Origin: Verrucomicrobiaceae bacterium
GTDB lineage: Bacteria; Verrucomicrobiota; Verrucomicrobiia; Chthoniobacterales; Terrimicrobiaceae
Direction of reading: 5' to 3'
Length of the DNA: 64,000 nt
Assembly: GCA_007280915.1 (NCBI GenBank)
Contig: QYQL01000004.1
Span: 1-64,000, forward strand
The translations under genes were made by a program, and so were the position numbers. Shown in pieces: positions 25,429 through 34,627 of the stretch (the stretch's first letter is position 1; every line of letters begins with the position of its first letter). A model generated the notes under the pieces. It worked only from the letters and a program-made list of their open reading frames with translations. It was not told the DNA's origin and did no database searches.

Positions 25429-26568
25429 TCACCGGCTTCGGGTGATGCAAGACACGGGCAGTCGCCGCACATCTCCCGGCGTCACTGGTATTCCGGAATC
25501 GGCGCTGGCGACGGCGGCGAAGCAGATTTCCAGACTGCGTAAATTGTTCCGGGCCGAGTTGATCGGCTCGCGGTTCTCCTCGATCGCGCAGAGGAGTTCC
25601 CCCATCGTGCCGTGCATTCCGTCTGGAACCCATTGCCCCTGAAGGTTCGGGCTGGCAATCCCTGCAGTTGTGTGAAGGGTGACGGTTTGATTTTGCAAAT
25701 CCGGCCCGATGCTTCGCAGGGTTCCTCTGCTGCCGATCACACTGGTGCGGTCCTCCTGTCCGATGACGGTATCCCCGTTGAACGCGATGGTCGCCTGCGC
25801 TCCATCGAAATCAACGGTGACGTGGGCGAGGAGCGGTGGCGTTGCTTTCTGGCTGCCCGAGCGCTCGATCGACGCGAAGACTTTTCTTGCCTGGTGACCG
25901 GTGAAAAAAATCTGGATCAGATCGAACCAGTGGACCGCAAAGTCATACAGGACGAGATGGTGAAGATCGTTGAACGGAGTCGTTGCCGTCCAGTTGTGAT
26001 CCCAATTCACCTCGAAACTAACGCTGCTCAGTTCTCCGATGACTCCTGCTTGAATCGCGTGGCGGATATAGGAAAAGTGAGGTGCCCAGCGGGCGTTCTG
26101 ATTGATTGCCAGCTTCACGCCCATCTCGTCGGCAAGGTCGGCGAACCGGAGCCCGAGGTCCAGATCGACGACAAACGGTTTCTGGCTCAGCACGTGTTTG
26201 CGCGCGTGCAGGGCGGCGGGAATGATCTCCTCGCGTTCGACCGGATGAGCTGCGATGTCCACGACTTCGATGTCGGTGCGTGACAGTAATTCGCGGTAGT
26301 CAGTATGGATCAGCGCTTCAGGATAAAACTCTTTCCGGCGCTCTTCCGCCTTTTCGCGGACTGGATCGCAAAGTGCGACAACCCGGTATCCGGCGGCTTT
26401 GTAAGCTTGGAGATGGGTCCGGGTAATTCCTCCGCACGCAATCAGGCCGATGTTCGGACGGTAGTTTTTCGGGTCACGCGGACGGTAGGGCATTTCCGTA
26501 GCGGGAATTGCCCCCCCCGTTTGGGCCGCCGTGAAGCCGTAGGATTTTTCGGGCGCTTTGTCGTTCAT
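25429..26568 (-). CDS. Gfo/Idh/MocA-family oxidoreductase
   Basis: 379 residues from the ATG at 26568. The frame is open further upstream but runs into the neighbouring gene. The Rossmann nucleotide site is NIGLIACGGITRTHLQAY, followed by VVALCDP. SQKPFVVDLDL carries the conserved catalytic lysine of the family's EKP motif, and INQNARWAPHFSYIR follows. HWFDLIQIFF holds the usual His. No signal peptide, so it is cytoplasmic. The family oxidises or reduces sugar derivatives with NAD(P). It is last of five close genes (8 bp after the previous), so likely part of a sugar-catabolic operon. Confidence 0.9.
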   Translation of the reverse strand: MNDKAPEKSYGFTAAQTGGAIPATEMPYRPRDPKNYRPNIGLIACGGITRTHLQAYKAAGYRVVALCDPVREKAEERRKEFYPEALIHTDYRELLSRTDIEVVDIAAHPVEREEIIPAALHARKHVLSQKPFVVDLDLGLRFADLADEMGVKLAINQNARWAPHFSYIRHAIQAGVIGELSSVSFEVNWDHNWTATTPFNDLHHLVLYDFAVHWFDLIQIFFTGHQARKVFASIERSGSQKATPPLLAHVTVDFDGAQATIAFNGDTVIGQEDRTSVIGSRGTLRSIGPDLQNQTVTLHTTAGIASPNLQGQWVPDGMHGTMGELLCAIEENREPINSARNNLRSLEICFAAVASADSGIPVTPGDVRRLPVSCITRSR

Positions 26569-26576
26569 CGGGGGAG

Positions 26577-27659
26577 TCAACCGAGCAGCGGCACCGTGCG
26601 TTTTTCCCGCGCGCTCAGGACGGCGGAGTCCACGATCTGCTGTCCGATTCGGGAAATCTCCGGCGAGAGCGGACCGTCGATTTTTTCGCCGTGTTCCAAG
26701 CAGTGCAGGACATGGTTGATCGGGTTGTTTGCAGGCGGCTCCAGCTTTTCGGCGGGGAGTTTGAGGGGCTCCGGCTGTCCTGTCGTCTGCACGCTCACGA
26801 AAGGCTCGTAGTCGTAGGAGCAGATCGTGCCCTCCGTACCGACGACGACAAACCCGCATTTCGGCTGGGGTTGGTGCGTCCAGGGATCGGTGAAGGTTCC
26901 CCAGCGGGTTTCAAATTTTGAGAGCCCGCCCGCATAGCGCGCGATGGTGATCGAGTGTTCGTCGACCTCCAGCCCCTCAGGTTCGTCCACCATGGCTGTC
27001 ACCTCGATGGGGAGCCTGCCGCTGTGGAACCAGGTTCCGAGCGTCGTGCCGTAGCCAAGGTAATCCAGCAAGGAACCGCCGCCCTGGTCTTTCTGGTAAA
27101 ACCAGCTTTCGGATTTTTTTCCGGGCTCGGATTCCACTTTGTCCGCCCCATGCCGCAGCGGCCCGCGATTGCCGTCATAGTAATGGACTTCGAGCACATC
27201 GCCGATCCGGCCCTCATCGATCATCCGCTTGGTCATGACATGAGGCGGATACCAGCGCAGCGGCCAGTTGATGATGAGTTCCCGTCCGGTTTCAGCCAGC
27301 GCAGCAATCATCCGGTCGGCTTCCGCAAGAGATGCGGCGAACGGCTTCTCCACCATGACGTGAGAGCCGAAGGGGGCGACCTTTTCCGTCCACTCAGCAT
27401 GCCTTGCCGTCGCCGGACACAGGATCACGAGATCGGGCTTTGTCTTTTCAAGGCACTCGCAATAATCGGAAAAAACCCGGTCCTGCGGGATGGACAATGC
27501 CTCGGCTGCTGCCACCATGCGGGCGGGTTTCGCGTCGCTGATCCCGACGATTTCGGCATCCGGATGCGCGAACACCTGCCGCAGCAGGTCGCCCATATGC
27601 ATGTGGTCGAAGTTGATTCCCGCGATCTTCCATTTCTTGTCGAACAGGCGATTTTTCAT
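26577..27659 (-). CDS. Gfo/Idh/MocA-family oxidoreductase
   Basis: 360 residues from the ATG at 27659. WKIAGINFDHMHMGDLL replaces the usual glycine-rich GxGxxG loop with GINFDHMH, so cofactor binding may be altered. VGISDAKPAR, VILCPATARHAEW and HVMVEKPFAASLAEAD match the family, with the EKP lysine present. WPLRWYPPHVMTKRMI and a C-terminal alpha/beta sheet domain follow. It is cytoplasmic. It lies 20 bp after the GH127 gene and 8 bp before another Gfo/Idh gene, suggesting the two work in sequence on the sugar released by GH127. Confidence 0.88.
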   Translation of the reverse strand: MKNRLFDKKWKIAGINFDHMHMGDLLRQVFAHPDAEIVGISDAKPARMVAAAEALSIPQDRVFSDYCECLEKTKPDLVILCPATARHAEWTEKVAPFGSHVMVEKPFAASLAEADRMIAALAETGRELIINWPLRWYPPHVMTKRMIDEGRIGDVLEVHYYDGNRGPLRHGADKVESEPGKKSESWFYQKDQGGGSLLDYLGYGTTLGTWFHSGRLPIEVTAMVDEPEGLEVDEHSITIARYAGGLSKFETRWGTFTDPWTHQPQPKCGFVVVGTEGTICSYDYEPFVSVQTTGQPEPLKLPAEKLEPPANNPINHVLHCLEHGEKIDGPLSPEISRIGQQIVDSAVLSAREKRTVPLLG

Positions 27660-27679
27660 GATGTGGGCTAAGAGCCTGC

Positions 27680-30106
27680 TTATTCGCCGGGCGCCTTCTT
27701 GAAGACAGCGATCTCTGAGAATCCGGCCGATCTGGTGGTCGGGCTCACGCGGGTGATGATGACCTCCATCCACGTGATCGTCTTTTCCGGGAAGTTCATT
27801 TTGAAAGGGGTGATGCCGTCGTTGGGAAGTTGATCCACCATTTCGGACGAGCCGTCGCTGAAGTTCACCCAGGCGCTCAGGACCTGGTCAGCCTCATTGG
27901 GGCGATCAAAGAACCAGACATCCTCAATGGTGATGGGCTTGTCCCACGTGAGTTTTACCTTGGTTCCCGTTGTGGCGTGATCGCTGGCCCACTCCGCCTT
28001 CTGGTTTTGGGGATAGCCTTCGGCCACACCGTCGATGAGTGCCGCATCCGAAAACCCCTTGCTCGTACTGGTCACTTCGATCTTGGCTTTGGCGGCCAGA
28101 TTGTCGCTTTTCTTGATCAGCCCGACCGACTTCATGTCGGTGAAGGCTGTGCGCCGCAGGAGGCTGGTCCCGATGGGAACGAGACGGACTTCCTCCAACT
28201 TGTTCGTCTTCCGGTTGAGAAGACGTCCCTTTAACGCCACGGGCGATGCACACCAGGGCAAACCGGAGGATGCCTTCGGGGAGCGTTCCAATTGGAAATC
28301 TCCGCTATCCTTGTCCACCGCATAATCCCAGATTGCACCCTCCTTCGGCGTGATGTCCCAGTCGGCGAATCCCTCCACGGCATACTTTTTCGTCGGAGTC
28401 TGCTCGGATGGAATCGGGAGCGCGAAAACCAATGGTCCCCGGCGCCAGAAGATCTCGCCGTTCGGAGCCTTCTTCTGGACGATCTCGGGGGCGAAAGACA
28501 ACGTGATCTTGTCTCCCGTATTCCATTTCTTCGTCACGATCTTCCAGCCCTTTTCCTCGCGGATTTCCGCGCCGGGGGCGTCCACGCGGACACTGCCCGG
28601 CCAGGCCGGGATCCTCAGCCAGATCGGGAACTCGACGGGCTTGTCGGCTTTCAGCGTCATCCTCACTTCATCCTCGAACGGATAGCTCGTGTCGGTATCA
28701 ATCGTGACAGGAACCCCGTCCACTTTTGTCTGCAAGGAGTTCGGGGCGTAGGTCACAGCGGCCAGGCCGTTGCCGCGAGCCTCCTTCATCCACAGATAAT
28801 TGGTGAGGTAGGCATACATCTTGCCCGCGGTGGGCGGGCAGCAGACGGCCACGTCCTCGTGCGTCGGCGAATACTTGCAGCGTCCGCCACGTTCCTTGTG
28901 GGTGGCCTGGAATTGGTTGTCGTATCCCTCGTATTGGATTCCGCACGTGGCCTGATTGCCGTCGCGCATCCGCGCGCCCTGGGCGGCGCTGTAGGCGAGC
29001 CATTCGATCCAGTCACCCAGATCGGCGCGCCCGGTCTTTTCCACGCCTGATTGAAGGCTGTTGAGAAGCTCGAACATCGTGCATTGCTCGTGGGTGAGAT
29101 AGGGGGATGAAAGCCTCTGGCGGATATCCTCGTCGCCGATGCAGGCCCCGCTGGCACCGGTGTGGCGGGCGGTTTTCATGAATTCGTTTTCCACCGCCAC
29201 CCGGTATTTGTCGTCGCCGGTGGCGTAGTAAACAAATAGCGGAACGCGGAGGTGTTCCGTGATATGCGCGCAATGCCCGGCAAACAGCTTGTCAGGATCG
29301 GCGAGATTCCTCAGAAGGATGTCCGCATCGAAGACTTTTTCCGGCACGTTGTATCCGTCGTAGAGGAACTGCGCGAAGTCCACGTAGCGCTTCTCGCCCG
29401 TGATCCGGTAAAGGTATTCGCACACGTCAACGAACATCAGGCTGTGTGGCGGGCCTCCGCGGGGGATCGCCTCGGGCCAGTAGGGACGGTCCTTGCCATA
29501 CTTCGAGAGCGTCAGGTCCACCGCCCGCTGGACTGCGGCCAGCACATCCTTGCGGCCGGTCAGTTCGTAATAGGCCAGCAAACCTCGGAACAGGCAGGCC
29601 TGATCCCACAACTCGCCGTTGTTCGGCTGGCCGAGCGGGCTTTGATAGCGCAGCCCACGCGGATAGGCACCCAGATAGCCGTCATCCTCCTGCATGGCCA
29701 GGACTTTGGAGACCAGTTCATCCACACGGGCCTTCGCCTGTGGGTCGTCGGCCAGGTAGGCCATCCGGATGAAGCTGTCCAGCCAGTTCCCGGTGGTTTC
29801 ACCGACCCACCAGACGCCGCCGATTTTCGGCTGCTCCATATCCGCTTTTTTGCGGGTGTCGAATGTGGAGAGGTTGCAGTAATCCGGAGTGAGCTTGTCG
29901 AGCACGGGAGTGAATCCGTTTTTCACATCGTTGCGGAGCTGCTCAAGCAGCCAGCCGCGCGGCTTCACTTCCCCCGCCGGAAGGAATTGGAATTTTGGCG
30001 TCACCGGCTTGGCGGACTCCGCGCTCCAGCCGGTGTGCAGAAGAACTGGGACGATGGCGAGGATTGCGAGTTTTTTCATAAGGGGTTTCTTCGGTTCGGA
30101 GGTCAT
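27680..30106 (-). CDS. GH127-type glycoside hydrolase (DUF1680) with C-terminal discoidin-like domain
   Basis: 808 residues. The ATG at 30106 overlaps the stop of the transporter gene (ATGA); a second ATG at 30079 directly precedes the signal peptide KKLAILAIVPVLLHTGWSAE and could be the real start. The catalytic part has the metal/nucleophile signature of beta-L-arabinofuranosidases: HEQCTMFE (Glu-x-Cys) and VAVCCPPTAGKMYAY with Cys422 and Cys423, corresponding to the zinc-cysteine pair of HypBA1. The last 130 residues (IEVTSTSKGFSDAALIDG ... WMEVIITRVSP) resemble an F5/8 type C module. It is predicted to be exported and to release L-arabinofuranose-like residues. Confidence 0.88.
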   Translation of the reverse strand: MTSEPKKPLMKKLAILAIVPVLLHTGWSAESAKPVTPKFQFLPAGEVKPRGWLLEQLRNDVKNGFTPVLDKLTPDYCNLSTFDTRKKADMEQPKIGGVWWVGETTGNWLDSFIRMAYLADDPQAKARVDELVSKVLAMQEDDGYLGAYPRGLRYQSPLGQPNNGELWDQACLFRGLLAYYELTGRKDVLAAVQRAVDLTLSKYGKDRPYWPEAIPRGGPPHSLMFVDVCEYLYRITGEKRYVDFAQFLYDGYNVPEKVFDADILLRNLADPDKLFAGHCAHITEHLRVPLFVYYATGDDKYRVAVENEFMKTARHTGASGACIGDEDIRQRLSSPYLTHEQCTMFELLNSLQSGVEKTGRADLGDWIEWLAYSAAQGARMRDGNQATCGIQYEGYDNQFQATHKERGGRCKYSPTHEDVAVCCPPTAGKMYAYLTNYLWMKEARGNGLAAVTYAPNSLQTKVDGVPVTIDTDTSYPFEDEVRMTLKADKPVEFPIWLRIPAWPGSVRVDAPGAEIREEKGWKIVTKKWNTGDKITLSFAPEIVQKKAPNGEIFWRRGPLVFALPIPSEQTPTKKYAVEGFADWDITPKEGAIWDYAVDKDSGDFQLERSPKASSGLPWCASPVALKGRLLNRKTNKLEEVRLVPIGTSLLRRTAFTDMKSVGLIKKSDNLAAKAKIEVTSTSKGFSDAALIDGVAEGYPQNQKAEWASDHATTGTKVKLTWDKPITIEDVWFFDRPNEADQVLSAWVNFSDGSSEMVDQLPNDGITPFKMNFPEKTITWMEVIITRVSPTTRSAGFSEIAVFKKAPGE

Positions 30107-31467
30107 TGATCGATCCACATTTTCTCGATCTGCTCGAGCGTGCGGCCTTTGGTTTCGGGGATCATGGCAAGGACGAACAGGAACGAGAGAAGGCTGACGG
30201 CCCCATAAATCCAAAACGTCAGCGCCGGTCCGATGGCGGGGTTGTCATTCATCATGGGGAAAGTCTGTGCGACGATGAAGCAGGAAACCCAGATGGTGAC
30301 CCCAGCCACCGACATCGCGCGTCCGCGGACCTTGTTTGGAAAAATTTCCGAGCAGATCAGCCAGGCGAGAGGGCCCATGGCCATCGCATAGGCGGCTGTG
30401 AAGCCGATCACACACAGGAGCAGCGGCAGGCCGCTCACGCCGGTATGGAACATCCAGCCGACAAGTCCGAGCGCGACGGTCTGCACGGCTGTGCCGATGA
30501 GCAGCAGTGGACGCCGACCCGCCTTGTCCACGAAACCGATGGCGACGAATGTGAAAAACAGGTTGATGAGGCCGACCCAGACGGACGAGGTAAAGGCAGC
30601 ATTCGTGCTGCCGCCGGCGGTGGCGAAGATCTTGGTGGAGTAATACATGATCGCGTTGATGCCGCAGAACTGCGAGCACATCATCAATATAACCGCTATG
30701 ATGAGAGGCTTTCGGAACGGGCCGACCAGGAGTTCGGACATCCGCCCTTCCTCGTGGCTCATGGATTCGCGGATGGCACTCATTTCCGCCGCGGCGTGTT
30801 CCGCGCCATCCACCTTGGTGAGGATTTCGCGGGCTTCCTCATCGCGGCCTTTTTGCGCGAGCCAGCGCGGGCTTTCGGGCACGGTGAACAGCAGGGCGAC
30901 GAACGCGAGGGCTGGCACAACCTCCATGCCGAGCATCCAGCGCCATCCGTAGGCGGTGTTCCATGCCTCGTCGCCCATGCCCTGAATGAGGCTGTTGATG
31001 AAGAGCGTGAGGAAGATCCCCGTGACGATGCCGAGTTGGAAAAGCGTGCCGAGGCGTCCGCGCCATTTCTCCGGCGCGATTTCCGCGATGTAGATCGGGC
31101 AGATCATCGAGGAGGCCCCGATGCCGAGCCCGCTGATGATGCGGGCGACAAGAAACTGATTGAAGGTGTTCGGGATTGCGGAGAGCACACCGGAGATGGC
31201 GAAGAGCAGCGCGCAGACAAAAAGCATTTTCTTCCGTCCGAATCGGTCGCTCAAAAAGCCGGCGCACATCGCGCCGGGTATGCATCCAAGAATTGCGCTC
31301 GCAGCGGCCAGCCCCACCTGTGCGGGACTGAGGTTCATGTGCGCCTTCAGATAGGAATTCGCGCCGTTGATGACCGCAGTGTCATAGCCGAAGAGAAAAC
31401 CGCCGATGGCGGTGACCGCGGTGGCGAACAGCACGAAACGGATGTTGGATATGTGGGGGGCATTCAT
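30103..31467 (-). CDS. MFS sugar porter (sugar:proton symporter family)
   Basis: 454 residues, 12 transmembrane helices. Family motifs are clear: FGYDTAVINGA in helix 1, FLSDRFGRKKML between helices 2 and 3, ISGLGIGASSMICPIYIAEIAPEKWRGR, VPESPRWLAQKGR at the central loop, FCGINAIMYYST in helix 7, VDKAGRRPLLLIG and PETKGRTLEQIEKMW at the C-terminus. It belongs with XylE/AraE/GalP-type symporters. It overlaps its neighbours on both sides by ATGA and probably imports the monosaccharide made by GH127. No binding protein or TonB system lies nearby. Confidence 0.94.
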   Translation of the reverse strand: MNAPHISNIRFVLFATAVTAIGGFLFGYDTAVINGANSYLKAHMNLSPAQVGLAAASAILGCIPGAMCAGFLSDRFGRKKMLFVCALLFAISGVLSAIPNTFNQFLVARIISGLGIGASSMICPIYIAEIAPEKWRGRLGTLFQLGIVTGIFLTLFINSLIQGMGDEAWNTAYGWRWMLGMEVVPALAFVALLFTVPESPRWLAQKGRDEEAREILTKVDGAEHAAAEMSAIRESMSHEEGRMSELLVGPFRKPLIIAVILMMCSQFCGINAIMYYSTKIFATAGGSTNAAFTSSVWVGLINLFFTFVAIGFVDKAGRRPLLLIGTAVQTVALGLVGWMFHTGVSGLPLLLCVIGFTAAYAMAMGPLAWLICSEIFPNKVRGRAMSVAGVTIWVSCFIVAQTFPMMNDNPAIGPALTFWIYGAVSLLSFLFVLAMIPETKGRTLEQIEKMWIDQ

Positions 31468-32843
31468 GATTTCCAGAGATCTTCTCCATATTCCCACCCC
31501 TTGGGTGCCGGCTCCTTGATGAATGCGTTGAGCTCGGGGCGGTTGGTGATTTTCATGGCGGCGGAATCCCATTCGATGCGGCCGCCGTAGAACTGCGCCA
31601 AGGCCCCGAGGCACGCGACCTCGGTCAGGCGTGCCGAGTAATCGAAGTTCGAACCGGGCTCCGGACCCTCGCCCTTGATCGCACGGATCCATTCCGGCAT
31701 CGGGCCGGAATCCGGTGCGTTCTGCGGCAGGCGCGGATATTTTTCCGGGGGCATTCCGGACTCCTTGAACGCCTGCATCTCCTCCTTGTTGACGAGGCGG
31801 GGATTGTTCGAGAGTTCGTCGAGGAAAACGGTTTTCTTCGAGCCGCGGAAGAAGGAACCAAATTTTGGCAGGGTGCCCCACGACCAATCCGGCGGCATGG
31901 GAGGCTGGTTGCCGCCGTCATACCACCGCAGCGTGCAGGGGGGCATTTCTCCGCGTGCGGGGAAATCCCATCGAAGAATCGAGCCGTCTGGGCACATACC
32001 GGGATTCGGGCCGTCGATTTTTTCCGCTTCGATGACGGTCGGTTCGAAGAGCCCGAGCGTCCAGACCGGACCGTCGCATATGTGGCAGAACCAGTCACCG
32101 ATCATGCCGCTGCCGAACCGCGGAAATCCGCGCCAGGTCTTGTATTCGTAAATCGTGTTGAACCCGGGATCCTCCGCCGGGCCGAGCCAGAGCGGCCAGT
32201 CGAGTTCCGGAGGGACCGGCATGCGCTCCGGCGGGAAGGTCTCCGGCTTTCTGAAAGCCGGTCCATTCCAGTTCGGGCCAGGATACCAGGAATCCACTTG
32301 GGCAACGGATCCTGGAACGCCAGCCTCGAACCACTCCCGCATCTGGCGGATGCCGGAATACGTGTGGCCCTGGTTGGCCATGTTCGTCACCACTCCGTAT
32401 TTTTGCTTTGCCTTCCGCAGCGTTCTGGCTTGCCAGACATTGTGAGTCAGAGGTTTTTGGGTAAGCACATGTTTGCCGCGCTGCATCGCGTCCATCGTTG
32501 CGGCGAAGTGTGTGTGATCGGGCGTGCAGATGACGACGCCATCGATGTCCTTGCCCATCTTGTCGAGCATCACGCGGAAATCCCGGAATCGGGCCGCAGT
32601 TGCCATCTGGGGGTTGAGGTCGGCGTGAACGCTCAGATTCTTTTCGTTCACGTCGCAGATGGCCACAAGGTTTTCACCGATGGCCGCCTTGACTGCCACC
32701 CCGGCGATGCCTCCCGTGCCGATCAGCGCGAGGTTCAGCTTGGAATTGGCCGGTTTGCCGGACTGTCCGATGGCGAAGCGGGGAAGCGCCCACGATCCCG
32801 CAGCAGCGGCGCCCGTTTTGAGGAATACCCTTCTGCTGATCAT
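31464..32843 (-). CDS. Tat-exported Gfo/Idh/MocA-family oxidoreductase
   Basis: 459 residues from the ATG at 32843. The start is set by the Tat signal: SRRVFLKTGAAAAGSW with the twin arginines at residues 4-5, then a hydrophobic stretch. The Rossmann motif is LALIGTGGIAGVAVKAA, and HVLTQKPLTHNVW carries the family lysine. A long C-terminal part contains WPLWLGPAEDPGF and DWFCHICDGPVW, as in the PVC-type subfamily. Export in folded form with bound NAD(P) or a related cofactor is implied. It is the first gene of the five-gene operon and faces the PAS-AraC regulator. Confidence 0.9.
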   Translation of the reverse strand: MISRRVFLKTGAAAAGSWALPRFAIGQSGKPANSKLNLALIGTGGIAGVAVKAAIGENLVAICDVNEKNLSVHADLNPQMATAARFRDFRVMLDKMGKDIDGVVICTPDHTHFAATMDAMQRGKHVLTQKPLTHNVWQARTLRKAKQKYGVVTNMANQGHTYSGIRQMREWFEAGVPGSVAQVDSWYPGPNWNGPAFRKPETFPPERMPVPPELDWPLWLGPAEDPGFNTIYEYKTWRGFPRFGSGMIGDWFCHICDGPVWTLGLFEPTVIEAEKIDGPNPGMCPDGSILRWDFPARGEMPPCTLRWYDGGNQPPMPPDWSWGTLPKFGSFFRGSKKTVFLDELSNNPRLVNKEEMQAFKESGMPPEKYPRLPQNAPDSGPMPEWIRAIKGEGPEPGSNFDYSARLTEVACLGALAQFYGGRIEWDSAAMKITNRPELNAFIKEPAPKGWEYGEDLWKS

Positions 32844-32913
32844 ATTATTCACGATAAAGCACCGGCACAGCCAGCGCTTGTAGAAACATGCCAAGTTTGT
32901 GTATTTTCAACGC
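32844..32913. promoter_or_regulatory. Divergent promoter region between operon and PAS-AraC regulator
   Basis: These 70 bp separate the Tat-Gfo/Idh gene (minus) from the regulator (plus), so both promoters and any AraC-type operator must lie here or inside the coding ends. The segment is A/T-rich next to each start codon, but I cannot name convincing -35/-10 boxes or repeated half-sites. Confidence 0.35.
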
Positions 32914-33660
32914 ATGAATAAGCGTCATTCTCAACAGGAATTTTTGGGGAGGATGGACTGGCACCGCACCTTTGGACAAATTCTGGACCTCCTGCCCGAT
33001 GTGGCATTTTTCATGAAGGATCGGAGGGGGAGATTCGTGATGAACAACCGCCGTGCCTGTGAATACTGCCGGGCCGCATCGGAGGAGGAAACCCTCGGAA
33101 AAACCGACGCCGATTACTGGCCGGCGGACCGAGCCAGTTCCTATTCGGAAGGGGACCGGCAGGTCATGACGACCGGCCAACCGATTCTGAACGCGGTGAG
33201 TTCCGCGCCGGAGGAGGCTGGCTCCGACCGGCTGATCATCTATAGCAAAGTGCCCGTGCGCGATCTCAAGGGCCGCATCATCGGGATTGCCGGCATCCAT
33301 CGGGAGATCGACGCGAAGCGATTCGCGATGGCGTCCTACGGTCGCATCGGCGAAGCCGTCCGGCTGATGCACGCCCGGTTCGCCGAGGACTTGAAGACGC
33401 GTGATTTCGCGAAGGTGGCGGGCCTTTCGCCCAGCCAGTTCAACCGCCGTTTCCGGGCTCTCTTTGGCACTACTCCTCGCGAGTACCTGCTGCGGGTGCG
33501 TGTGAATTCGGCGTGCCGGTTTTTGGAAACCACCGGCTGGACGGTGGCGCGCGTCGCGCTGGAAACCGGCTTCTTCGACCACAGCCACTTTACCAGGATC
33601 TTCCGTCGGCTCATGGGGTTGACTCCGGCAACCTACCGGAAGATGCACTCGCCGGGATGA
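32914..33660 (+). CDS. PAS-domain AraC-family transcriptional regulator
   Basis: 248 residues from the ATG at 32914 (an upstream GTG at 32899 would add five residues). The N-terminal half (about 15-135) is a PAS-like sensor: LLPDVAFFMKDRRGRFVMNN, EETLGKTDADYWP and IYSKVPVRDLKGRIIGIAGIHREI. The C-terminal half has the two AraC helix-turn-helix motifs, LKTRDFAKVAGLSPSQFNRRFRALF and WTVARVALETGFFDHSHFTRIFRRLMG. It is expected to sense a small molecule or redox signal and control the divergent GH127/transporter operon. Confidence 0.9.
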   Translation: MNKRHSQQEFLGRMDWHRTFGQILDLLPDVAFFMKDRRGRFVMNNRRACEYCRAASEEETLGKTDADYWPADRASSYSEGDRQVMTTGQPILNAVSSAPEEAGSDRLIIYSKVPVRDLKGRIIGIAGIHREIDAKRFAMASYGRIGEAVRLMHARFAEDLKTRDFAKVAGLSPSQFNRRFRALFGTTPREYLLRVRVNSACRFLETTGWTVARVALETGFFDHSHFTRIFRRLMGLTPATYRKMHSPG

Positions 33661-33971
33661 CGGGAAAATGAAAGAATATGAACAGGCCCCCAGTTCTCAT
33701 CTCTCGAGGAATCCGCAACCCAGCTCTGGCCCAACTACGGGGGTAAGCTCAAGCCTCTTGATCAATGGCAAGGTGAAATCCTGTCGAGGGTGGACACTTT
33801 TTGGGAGCGTAATACCCCATGGCTTCCGTGACTCCAGACCCTGGAGTCATTCAGAATCAGACCAGGTGAAGATGCTCAGTCCCGCGTATTGACGCATTCA
33901 GGGTCCATCAAATCCGGAAGCGAATACTGGCGACCGCTAACCCGGTCTGAGCGGCTGAGGCACCGGACGGC
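33661..33971. other. Intergenic region, possible degraded coding fragment
   Basis: This stretch between the regulator and the convergent discoidin gene holds no complete gene. In one plus frame, 33680-33831, a protein-like fragment ending in TFWERNTPWLP then a stop is readable after an early stop upstream. It could be a relic of a lost gene, but this is weak. An inverted GGTCTGG/CCAGACC-like match occurs around 33830-33870. I see no RNA gene. Confidence 0.3.
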
Positions 33972-34625
33972 TCAGGAAGCCGGGGAACCGTAGACCTCGA
34001 CCTCGATGTAGTGGTTCGAGTCGTTGGAGGTGTTTCCCTTGCTGGAGAGGCGGACGTAGCGGCCCTTGGCACCTTTTGCGTCCACGAGCAGTCCATAGCG
34101 CGAGTCCACATACGGCTTGTCCGAGCCCTTGCCGAGCTTGGAGGAATCATCGAAATCGTTGTTGTAGACGGTCGTGACGCCGGTCTTGAATTCCGGATCG
34201 TCAGAGATCTGGATGACGACGTCATGGTAGGCGCGGAGCTGGCTGTGGAAGTGCCAGACCCAGACGGCCGCAATGGAATCCGTCTGCCCGAGATCGATCT
34301 GGATCCACTGGGGGCCGTCCATCAGCTCGACATAATATCCCTCGCCGCCTTCCTTTTCGCCGTCGGTGATAAGTGTGAGTTCGCCGACCACCGGGAAGTC
34401 GTCGCTGCTCGTGACCTTCTTGCCTTTGGAGAGGAGTGCCGTGCCGGCGGGGACGTTGAGCGTCGGGGCCACCTTGGGGGCGGGGACGAGGTCCTTGACA
34501 TTGATCGGCATCGGCGTTCCCTCGATGACTTCCGGCGGGATGGCCGTGGTGAGCGGAACGGTGTCCGCGGCTTGGGAGGCGCCGATGAAGGCGAGGAGGA
34601 TGGTGGATAGTGCGAGGGTTTTCAT
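33972..34625 (-). CDS. Secreted discoidin (F5/8 type C)-domain protein
   Basis: 217 residues with a signal peptide ending near SQA-AD. After a proline-rich linker (about 22-60), the segment from about residue 70 (TSSDDFPVVGELTLITDGEKEG) to 217 shows the discoidin pattern: WIQIDLGQTDSIAAVWVWH, VVIQISDDPEFKTGVTTVY and GRYVRLSSKGNTSNDSNHYIEVEVYG. Such modules bind carbohydrate at the cell surface. No catalytic domain is attached. It lies two bases after a Tat-exported Gfo/Idh gene and is probably cotranscribed with it and a DoxX-like gene. Confidence 0.85.
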   Translation of the reverse strand: MKTLALSTILLAFIGASQAADTVPLTTAIPPEVIEGTPMPINVKDLVPAPKVAPTLNVPAGTALLSKGKKVTSSDDFPVVGELTLITDGEKEGGEGYYVELMDGPQWIQIDLGQTDSIAAVWVWHFHSQLRAYHDVVIQISDDPEFKTGVTTVYNNDFDDSSKLGKGSDKPYVDSRYGLLVDAKGAKGRYVRLSSKGNTSNDSNHYIEVEVYGSPAS

Positions 34626-34627
34626 AA

